Of a DNA stretch of 11,868 bases, positions 7,007-11,868 are shown piece by piece. The stretch is taken from the NCBI GenBank assembly GCA_900542045.1, contig UQMI01000074.1, forward strand, positions 1 through 11,868. The letters run 5' to 3'. Below the pieces are notes generated by a model that did no database searches, was not told where the DNA came from, and saw only the letters and a program-made list of their open reading frames with translations. A program made the position numbers and the translations under genes. Source of the stretch: an uncultured Blautia sp. (GTDB lineage Bacteria > Bacillota > Clostridia > Lachnospirales > Lachnospiraceae). Each line of letters opens with the position of its first letter. The stretch's first letter is position 1.

Positions 7007-7576
7007 GTGGAATTAAGAGAAACAGAAGGCGCCATTGAGGCCATATTATTTACAATGGGAGAATCGGTGGAACTGTCCAGGATCGCAGAAGCGGTGGAGC
7101 AGGATAAGGAGACAACCAGAAAAATCCTGCAGCATATGATGGACAAATACCGGGAGGCGGACCGTGGGATCCAGATCATCGAACTGGATGGTTCCTACCA
7201 GCTGTGTACCAAGAAAGAGTATTACGATACACTGATCCGTCTGACGGCACAGCCAAAAAAAGCAGTGCTGACAGATGTACAGCTGGAAACGCTTTCCATC
7301 ATTGCCTACAAACAGCCGGTGACCAAGGCGGAAATTGAAAAGATCCGGGGGGTCAAGTGCGATCATGTGGTCAATAAGCTGATCGAATACCAGCTGGTTA
7401 CAGAGCTCGGACGGCTGGATGTGCCGGGCCGGCCGATCCTGTTGGGAACTACAGAAGAGTTTCTGCGCACCTTCGGGGTACAGGCCCTGGATGAGCTTCC
7501 GGTGCTCAGTCCGGTACAGATCGAAGATTTTAAGGCGGAGGCGGAAGAAGAAGTACAGATGAAACTGGATGTCTGA
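7007..7576 (+). CDS. scpB: Segregation and condensation protein B
   Basis: The 189-residue protein is ScpB, which dimerises and binds the middle of ScpA in the SMC-ScpAB condensin. Two winged-helix domains are expected: the first in residues 1-80 (starting ELRETEGAIEAILF) and the second around LETLSIIAYKQPVTKAEIE and the conserved V-N-K-L-I-E and GRPILLGTTEEFL segments. An acidic tail (EAEEEVQMKLDV) ends the protein. The GTG start has AAGGAG (6996-7001) 5 nt upstream, just after the scpA stop codon, so the two genes should be translated from one message. The length is normal and no defects are seen. Confidence 0.97.
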   Translation: MELRETEGAIEAILFTMGESVELSRIAEAVEQDKETTRKILQHMMDKYREADRGIQIIELDGSYQLCTKKEYYDTLIRLTAQPKKAVLTDVQLETLSIIAYKQPVTKAEIEKIRGVKCDHVVNKLIEYQLVTELGRLDVPGRPILLGTTEEFLRTFGVQALDELPVLSPVQIEDFKAEAEEEVQMKLDV

Positions 7577-7682
7577 GAAAATGGCCGGAGGCTTCCGGAA
7601 AGCAGAAGAAAAAACCGGCTGCTGAACAAAAGCATGACAGTACAGGAAGTGAAAGAACTGAAATACACAGGAGGGATTCGAT

Positions 7683-8471
7683 ATGCCAACTACATTTACA
7701 CATGATTTATTCGGACGGGACGTCTATCGTAAACTGTCTCCGTCCCTGCAGGATATGATCCGGGAATATGGAGCGCTGTACCGGATCGGACAGCACGGGC
7801 CGGATATTCTGTTTTATTACCGGGTGGTGAAGAACCGGGTGAATCAGCTGGGTTCCCGGATGCACAAAGAGCCGGCAAAGCCTTTTTTTGAAAGGGGACT
7901 GGAGAGGGCCAGGAAGGAAAAAGATAAGGCTCTTCTGGTCTATCTGCTGGGATTTGCCTGCCATTTCATGCTGGACAGCACCTGTCATCCCTATATCGGT
8001 ATTCTGACGGATTCCCGTCTGGTGACCCATGGTCATGTGGAAAAAGAACTGGATCGTCTGCTGATGCAGCAGGAGGGATTGAATCCCTATCATTATTATC
8101 CATCCCGGTGTATCAAACCCAGCATTCCGGCAGCCAGAGTGATCCACAAGGCGATTCCTGAAGTCAGCTATCCCACTGTCTACGCAACGCTTCGCTGGAT
8201 GAAGTTTTCCACCAATCTGATGGTTTATGATGACCGGGGACGCAAGCAGCGGATCCTGCTGCCTTTGCTGGATCTCTGCGGACTGGGAGAGAGTATCGGC
8301 GACAATTTCATGCGCAGGGATGCGGACAGATCCTGCAGGCCGTATCTGGAGGAACTGCAGAAGCTCTACAGAAAGGCCGTGGAAGATACTGTGTCCATGC
8401 TGGAAGAATTCTATCAGATTTATCTGCACGGCGGAGAGGTGCCGGAACGGTTTAACCGGGATTATAACTGA
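7683..8471 (+). CDS. Zinc-dependent phospholipase C family protein
   Basis: The 262-residue protein resembles the zinc-dependent phospholipase C / S1-P1 nuclease-like fold (Zn_dep_PLPC family). Candidate metal ligands are spread as in that family: H7 (FTHDLFG), H38 and D41 (GQHGPD), H61, H94 and D98 (CHFMLDSTCH), H102, H118 and E122 (HVEKE). Classical members are secreted, but this one starts directly at the fold with MPTTFTHD and has no signal peptide, so it is probably intracellular; enzymatic activity on lipids is not established for such proteins. The ATG has AGGAGGG (7669-7675) 7 nt upstream. It follows scpB after a 106-bp gap without a clear promoter and precedes the MFS gene by 23 bp, suggesting cotranscription. 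Confidence 0.85.
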   Translation: MPTTFTHDLFGRDVYRKLSPSLQDMIREYGALYRIGQHGPDILFYYRVVKNRVNQLGSRMHKEPAKPFFERGLERARKEKDKALLVYLLGFACHFMLDSTCHPYIGILTDSRLVTHGHVEKELDRLLMQQEGLNPYHYYPSRCIKPSIPAARVIHKAIPEVSYPTVYATLRWMKFSTNLMVYDDRGRKQRILLPLLDLCGLGESIGDNFMRRDADRSCRPYLEELQKLYRKAVEDTVSMLEEFYQIYLHGGEVPERFNRDYN

Positions 8472-8494
8472 GAAGAGAGGGAGGAGAGCGGCAA

Positions 8495-9730
8495 ATGGAC
8501 AAGCTGTCTAAAATAGAAAAACAATGGATACTGTATGATGTGGGAAACTCGGCTTATGTGATGCTGTGTACCACCATCATTCCTCTGTATTTTAAGAATC
8601 TGGCTTCTGCGGCCGGGGTCAGCGATGCGAATTCCACCGCATATCTGAGTTATGCCCTGTCCATCAGCACCATTGTGGTGGCTGTCCTGGGCCCCATTCT
8701 GGGAACAATGGCAGATACCAGGGGCTACAAAAAACCGCTGTTTACTCTGGCTTTCGGCGTAGGCGTACTGGGCTGCCTGGGGATTATTTTCCCGGATCAG
8801 TGGCTGGCTTTTCTGATCGTGTTCGTGATAGGAAGAGTGGGGTATCAGCTCAGCCTGATCATTTATGATTCCATGCTGATCGACATTACTTCCAATGAAC
8901 GGATGGATACGGTCTCCTCCTATGGATATGCCTGGGGCTATATCGGAAGCTGTATTCCATTCATCGCGTCTCTGGTGCTGATCCTTTTCGCGGAACCCCT
9001 GGGTCTGACCACAGGTCTGGCAACGGGGATCGCATTTGCCATTAATGCAGTCTGGTGGCTTTTGACCACTCTGCCCCTGCTGAAAAATTACCGGCAGATC
9101 CATTATGTGGAAAAAGTGGAGCATCCTGTGGCAGAGAGTCTGGGGCGGATCGTATCTGTACTGAAAAAAGTAGGAAAGAACAGTCATATTTTTTATTTCC
9201 TGATTGCTTTTTTCTTCTATATTGACGGTGTATACACCATTATCGATCTGGCCACCTCCTACGGCAAGGACGTGGGCATCAGCGACACAAGCCTGCTGCT
9301 GGCGCTGCTTATGACACAGGTTGTGGCGTTTCCGTGCTCCATTTTGTTTGCGAAGATCTCCAAAAAATTTCAGACCACAAAGCTGATCCAGATCGGCATT
9401 CTGGGATATCTGTTTATTTCACTGTTTGCCCTGCAGCTGGATCAGGCCTGGGAATTCTGGTTCCTGGCTGTCTGTGTGGCTGTGTTCCAGGGATCCATTC
9501 AGGCGTTGTCACGGTCTTACTTCGCCAGGATCATACCAAAGGAGAACTCCAGCGAGTATTTCGGGTTCTATGATATTTTCGGAAAAGGAGCCGCTTTCAT
9601 CGGAACCACGCTGATGGGAGTTTCCACTCAGATCTTCGGTACCTCCAAGGCCGGAGTGGGATTGCTGTCCGTGATGTTTATTATTGGATTTGTTCTGTTC
9701 CGGAAAGCGGTAAAATATGAAACCACATGA
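8495..9730 (+). CDS. MFS transporter, UMF1 (Atg22-like) family
   Basis: The 411-residue protein is highly hydrophobic, with about 12 membrane helices expected. The N-terminal signature W11-ILYDVGNSAY matches the UMF1 motif near the first helix, and the late segment QALSRSYFARIIP (336-348) followed by EYFGFYDIFGKGAAF is the other family hallmark. An MFS loop-like stretch (GTMADTRGYKKPL) lies between helices 2 and 3. Bacterial members of this family have no well-defined substrate; eukaryotic Atg22 exports amino acids from the vacuole. GGAGG (8480-8484) is 10 nt before the ATG. It is cotranscribed in all likelihood with the preceding phospholipase-like gene and converges with the ArsR-type gene. 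Confidence 0.92.
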   Translation: MDKLSKIEKQWILYDVGNSAYVMLCTTIIPLYFKNLASAAGVSDANSTAYLSYALSISTIVVAVLGPILGTMADTRGYKKPLFTLAFGVGVLGCLGIIFPDQWLAFLIVFVIGRVGYQLSLIIYDSMLIDITSNERMDTVSSYGYAWGYIGSCIPFIASLVLILFAEPLGLTTGLATGIAFAINAVWWLLTTLPLLKNYRQIHYVEKVEHPVAESLGRIVSVLKKVGKNSHIFYFLIAFFFYIDGVYTIIDLATSYGKDVGISDTSLLLALLMTQVVAFPCSILFAKISKKFQTTKLIQIGILGYLFISLFALQLDQAWEFWFLAVCVAVFQGSIQALSRSYFARIIPKENSSEYFGFYDIFGKGAAFIGTTLMGVSTQIFGTSKAGVGLLSVMFIIGFVLFRKAVKYETT

Positions 9731-9736
9731 CAGATG

Positions 9737-9763
9737 AAAAAGAATCCTGTACTGCAGGATTCT
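9737..9763 (-). terminator. Second (distal) terminator of the ArsR-type gene
   Basis: AGAATCCTG (9741-9749) pairs perfectly with CAGGATTCT (9755-9763) around a 5-nt loop. Read on the minus strand, the hairpin runs straight into a T-run (complement of the A-run ending at 9741). On the plus strand it begins 10 nt past the MFS stop codon but has no T-run, so it mainly serves the minus strand. Confidence 0.7.
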
Positions 9764-9773
9764 CCGCTCACAT

Positions 9774-9823
9774 AAAAACATCCCGGTTTGGCCGCGTGAT
9801 CGCAGCGGTCCTTCCGGGATGTT
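9774..9823 (-). terminator. First terminator of the ArsR-type gene
   Basis: AACATCCCGG (9777-9786) pairs perfectly with CCGGGATGTT (9814-9823). On the minus strand the stem begins inside the TAA stop codon and is followed by a T-run (complement of 9774-9778). An inner stem GGCCGC (9790-9795) with GCGG and a bulged CC pairing (9805-9811) makes a long branched-looking hairpin. It could also hinder plus-strand transcription from the MFS gene. Confidence 0.85.
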
Positions 9824-10181
9824 ATTCTTTGACATGTTCAATTCCCTGGTTCAGGATCGTGTATACATGGTCATCTGCCAGAGAGTAAAAGACCGTTTTG
9901 CCTTCCCTGCGGAATTTTACGAGATGCATCTGCTTTAATACCCGAAGCTGGTGGGAAATGGCGCTCTGAGTCATCTGAAGGATTTCCGCGATATCGCAGA
10001 CACACAGTTCCTGCGCGGAAAGCGCGTACAGGATGCGGATCCGGGTGGGATCTCCAAAGACCTTAAACAGATCGGCCAGATTCTGGAGCGTCTGCGGATC
10101 CGGGATCACGTTGGCCTTGATCTGATGGTGCGGATGGGTGCCGCTGCAAAGGGCGATGGGTTCTTCTGTTCTTTTGGTCAT
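9822..10181 (-). CDS. ArsR/SmtB-family metal-sensing transcriptional repressor
   Basis: The 119-residue winged-helix repressor should leave DNA when it binds metal. The recognition helix is near 71-88 (TQSAISHQLRVLKQMHLV). Two classical metal sites can be read: an alpha-5 site D103, H105, H116, E119, with the exact spacing of the zinc site of SmtB (D104, H106, H117, E120), and an alpha-3N site C12, H16 plus C60, C62 and D63 in the ELCVCD box, as in SmtB/CadC. Zinc is the most likely inducer, with cadmium, lead or cobalt possible. The ATG has GAGGTGAC (10188-10195) 6-9 nt upstream. It is a lone gene with its own promoter and two terminators; no metal transporter is adjacent, so its target is either itself, the divergent gene, or outside the window. 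Confidence 0.93.
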   Translation of the reverse strand: MTKRTEEPIALCSGTHPHHQIKANVIPDPQTLQNLADLFKVFGDPTRIRILYALSAQELCVCDIAEILQMTQSAISHQLRVLKQMHLVKFRREGKTVFYSLADDHVYTILNQGIEHVKE

Positions 10182-10204
10182 TCGTTTGTCACCTCATTTT
10201 CGCT

Positions 10205-10231
10205 GCGGACCAGTGTCTGAGAGAAGTCCGC
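10205..10231 (-). promoter_or_regulatory. 5'-terminal hairpin of the ArsR-type transcript
   Basis: GCGGAC (10205-10210) and GTCCGC (10226-10231) form a perfect 6-bp inverted repeat with a 15-nt loop, extendable by one G-U pair. With the predicted start near 10233, the transcript would begin with this hairpin, leaving the ribosome binding site free. A message-stabilising role or a repressor half-site pair are both possible. Confidence 0.45.
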
Positions 10232-10232
10232 A

Positions 10233-10268
10233 TATGTTTATCATACACGAAAATTCCTGATTTCGCAA
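10233..10268 (-). promoter_or_regulatory. Promoter, and possible operator, of the ArsR-type gene
   Basis: On the minus strand, TTGCGA (-35, complement of 10263-10268) and TATGAT (-10, complement of 10240-10245) are separated by an ideal 17 bp. A short dyad TATG-N5-CATA (10233-10245) covers the -10 box and the expected start, which is where a SmtB-type repressor would bind for autoregulation. The promoter call is good; the operator call is tentative because the dyad is short. Confidence 0.65.
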
Positions 10269-10280
10269 GGAAAACCCCGA

Positions 10281-10341
10281 GGCAGATTCTCCATGTATAG
10301 GCTCCGGAATGCTGCCATATACTAAATTAAAGGAATCTGCC
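10281..10341 (+). repeat. Nested inverted repeats upstream of the second carboxypeptidase
   Basis: The outer arms GGCAGATTC (10281-10289) and GAATCTGCC (10333-10341) are perfect over 9 bp. Inside, GTATAGGC (10295-10302) pairs with GCC-A-TATAC (10314-10322) with one bulged A. The 3' outer arm covers part of the AAAGGA ribosome binding site that would serve an ATG at 10343. A TATACT box (10318-10323) within the inner arm may be a -10 element, although no good -35 box is seen 17 bp upstream. Depending on where transcription starts, the repeat acts either in RNA as a translation block or in DNA as an operator. Confidence 0.5.
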
Positions 10342-10387
10342 CATGAGGGAGATCAGAAAATGCCGGTGTCTCTTTGGGATAACAGTG

Positions 10388-10410
10388 GGGAAATACCGGC
10401 AGTATTTCCT
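10388..10410 (+). promoter_or_regulatory. Leader hairpin with an alternative pairing partner
   Basis: GGAAATAC (10389-10396) and GTATTTCC (10402-10409) form a perfect 8-bp stem with the loop CGGCA, extendable by a G-U pair (10388 with 10410). ACCGGCA (10395-10401), which overlaps this hairpin, can instead pair with TGCCGGT (10361-10367). The two pairings exclude each other. If the carboxypeptidase starts at 10442, this is leader RNA; if it starts at 10343, it lies in codons. Confidence 0.4.
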
Positions 10411-10441
10411 GGGAACCATGAGAAAATGCGGGGGAAGCAAT

Positions 10442-11746
10442 ATGACGAATCGAGTGAAGATCATGCTGCTGTGCTGGATCTTATTCTGTACGGCGGCGAT
10501 TTATCTGGATCGGCAGAATCCGGAAAATCAGGCCTGGAAAAGTGAAGACGAGACACAGCAGGCCGCAGCCGGAGGAAGCCGGGCAGAGCCAGAGGACGCC
10601 GGGGAAGCGCAGACACGCCAGACCAGTGCTGAACCGGGACAGCTTTATGCTCTGTCTGCGGTGCTGATGGATGGAGAAACCGGACGGGTACTGTACGAGA
10701 AAGAAGGGGATGTCAAGCGTCCCATGGCCAGCACCACCAAGGTTATGACCTGCATTCTGGCTCTGGAGCATTCCAGGGGAGACGAAGTGGTGGAGGTTTC
10801 CTCCCGGGCGGCTGCCCAGCCGGACGTGCAGCTGAATATCATTGAAGGGGAGCAGTTCTATATGGAAGATCTGCTCTATTCGCTTATGCTGAAAAGCCAT
10901 AACGACACGGCGGTGGCTATTGCCGAGCATATCGGAGGATCGGTGGAAGGATTCGCGAAAATGATGAATGATAAAGCAATTGAACTGGGATGTACGGATA
11001 CTCATTTTGTTACGCCCAACGGACTGGATGAAGAAGATGAGGGCGGCATTCATTCCACCACCGCAAGAGATCTGGCCCGGATCATGCGCTATGCCATTCA
11101 GAACGAAACTTTTCTGAAGATCACACAGACCCGGGAATACAGCTTCTGGGATCTGGAGCATACCCGGCAGTTTCAGGTGACCAACGCCAATGCCTTTCTG
11201 GATATGATGGACGGGGTGATCTCCGGAAAGACCGGCTTTACCGCAGATGCCGGATATTGCTATGCCTGCGCGCTGGAGCGGGAGGACCGTGTGTTCATTG
11301 TGACGCTTCTGGGCTGCGGATGGCCCAATCACAAAACGTATAAATGGAGCGACAGCCGGACTCTGCTGGAATACGGGCTGGAGAATTACGAAAACCGGAA
11401 AATCTGGCAGGAACCGGAGCTGGAGCCGGTACCGGTCAGGGATGGGGTTCCCCCGGAAGGGAAATTAAACGGGGAAACAGAAGTTTCTCTGATCTGCAGA
11501 CATGAGCAGGCGGACGAAGAGCAGCAGCTTCTGCTGGGAGCAGGAGAAGCTGTGGAGGTTCATTATGATCTTCCTCGGGAGCTGAAAGCGCCGGTAAAAG
11601 AAGGAGAAGTCGTGGGAACGGTGGAGTATTCCCTGAACGGGACCATATTGTGCCAATATCCTGTGGAGACTGCCAGTACAGTGGAAGAACTGGACTTCCT
11701 CTGGTGCGTGGAGCAGGTTTTCCATCGCTTTTTTCAGGAAAAATAA
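10442..11746 (+). CDS. D-Ala-D-Ala carboxypeptidase (peptidase S11), second copy
   Basis: This low-molecular-weight penicillin-binding protein trims peptidoglycan pentapeptides outside the membrane. Numbered from the ATG at 10442 (434 residues) it has a signal-anchor-like helix (about 5-21, VKIMLLCWILFCTAAIYL), a linker rich in Glu, Gln, Ala and Gly (to about 70), catalytic motifs S97-TT-K100, S152-H-N154 and K263-T-G265, and a C-terminal beta-rich domain ending in an amphipathic stretch (CVEQVFHRFFQEK). No clear AxA cleavage site is visible, so it may stay anchored. GGGGG (10430-10434) is 7 nt upstream. An in-frame ATG at 10343 with AAAGGA at 10329-10334 would add 33 basic residues before the hydrophobic helix, an unusually long n-region, so the later start is preferred though not certain. 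It is a paralogue of the product at 2148-3491. Confidence 0.92.
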   Translation: MTNRVKIMLLCWILFCTAAIYLDRQNPENQAWKSEDETQQAAAGGSRAEPEDAGEAQTRQTSAEPGQLYALSAVLMDGETGRVLYEKEGDVKRPMASTTKVMTCILALEHSRGDEVVEVSSRAAAQPDVQLNIIEGEQFYMEDLLYSLMLKSHNDTAVAIAEHIGGSVEGFAKMMNDKAIELGCTDTHFVTPNGLDEEDEGGIHSTTARDLARIMRYAIQNETFLKITQTREYSFWDLEHTRQFQVTNANAFLDMMDGVISGKTGFTADAGYCYACALEREDRVFIVTLLGCGWPNHKTYKWSDSRTLLEYGLENYENRKIWQEPELEPVPVRDGVPPEGKLNGETEVSLICRHEQADEEQQLLLGAGEAVEVHYDLPRELKAPVKEGEVVGTVEYSLNGTILCQYPVETASTVEELDFLWCVEQVFHRFFQEK

Positions 11747-11868
11747 GAGATGGTCTGCTCTCCGGGAGATGCAATTTCCCTGACTTTGACAGAAAATAAA
11801 CAAAAACGGTTGAAACCTGACTTTTGCAGATAAAGCAGATTAAAAATGGCCGCAATCCTAGTGCTTAT
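11747..11868. other. Intergenic end of the window
   Basis: No complete gene is seen. A 7-bp stem with one G-U pair and a 3-nt loop (11764-11770 with 11774-11780) lies 17 nt after the carboxypeptidase stop; without a proper T-run it is at best a weak terminator. The rest is AT-rich and includes a perfect TTGACA (11786-11791) with no convincing -10 box at the right distance. An ATG at 11848 opens a frame that runs off the end, but it has no ribosome binding site. Confidence 0.4.

Noticed and set aside
7577..7682. Hairpin CCGGA/TCCGG (7585-7598) and a short frame from ATG 7634 between scpB and the phospholipase-like gene
   Set aside because: The stem has only 5 bp and no T-run, so it is not a terminator. 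The frame gives about 22 residues and runs into the next gene without a good ribosome binding site.
10309..10545. Alternative 78-codon frame overlapping the start of the second carboxypeptidase
   Set aside because: It continues well into the certain coding region of the carboxypeptidase in a different frame, has no ribosome binding site, and its product resembles nothing recognisable.
11786..11868. Promoter for a gene beyond the window, based on TTGACA at 11786
   Set aside because: No acceptable -10 box lies 16-18 bp downstream, and the only ATG (11848) has no ribosome binding site and runs off the end.

Overview
The window looks like a chromosomal housekeeping segment of a Gram-positive Clostridia bacterium, most likely of the Lachnospiraceae. 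The evidence is a clostridial-type S21 protein, AGGAGG-like ribosome binding sites, several GTG starts, Rho-independent terminators, an scpA-scpB pair, two D-Ala-D-Ala carboxypeptidases with clostridial architecture, and a coding sequence of moderate GC rich in CTG and CGG codons beside AT-rich intergenic DNA. This is an inference from gene content; no genus can be named from the sequence alone. No mobile element, CRISPR array, tRNA or rRNA was seen.

Layout. Positions 1-195 are AT-rich and hold an excellent extended -10 promoter and a structured leader for rpsU (ribosomal protein S21, 196-372), which ends in a strong terminator (381-411). A long plus-strand run follows: cardiolipin synthase (444-2072), a DacF-type D-Ala-D-Ala carboxypeptidase (2148-3491) preceded by a hairpin that buries its ribosome binding site, a single-chain ABC exporter half-transporter (3538-5274), a possible weak terminator (5277-5321), a calcineurin-like metallophosphoesterase (5356-6165), a promoter (6192-6220), the condensin subunits scpA (6254-6994) and scpB (7007-7576), a zinc-dependent phospholipase C-like protein (7683-8471) and a UMF1-family MFS transporter (8495-9730).

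On the minus strand, 9822-10181 encodes a SmtB/CzrA/CadC-type ArsR metal sensor. It has its own promoter and ends in two successive hairpin terminators lying between it and the convergent MFS gene. A divergent intergenic region with nested inverted repeats (10281-10341) leads to a second D-Ala-D-Ala carboxypeptidase (10442-11746). The last 120 bases hold no recognisable gene.

How it fits together. Cardiolipin synthase, two peptidoglycan DD-carboxypeptidases and a lipid/drug-type ABC exporter all concern the cell envelope, while ScpA and ScpB join SMC in chromosome condensation. The gene content is mostly ordinary. The most unusual signals are regulatory: a leader with two mutually exclusive folds before rpsU, a ribosome-binding-site-sequestering hairpin before dacF, an inverted repeat around the start region of the second carboxypeptidase, and a metal sensor that keeps both classical metal sites but has no metal transporter beside it. 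No new multi-gene system could be supported.
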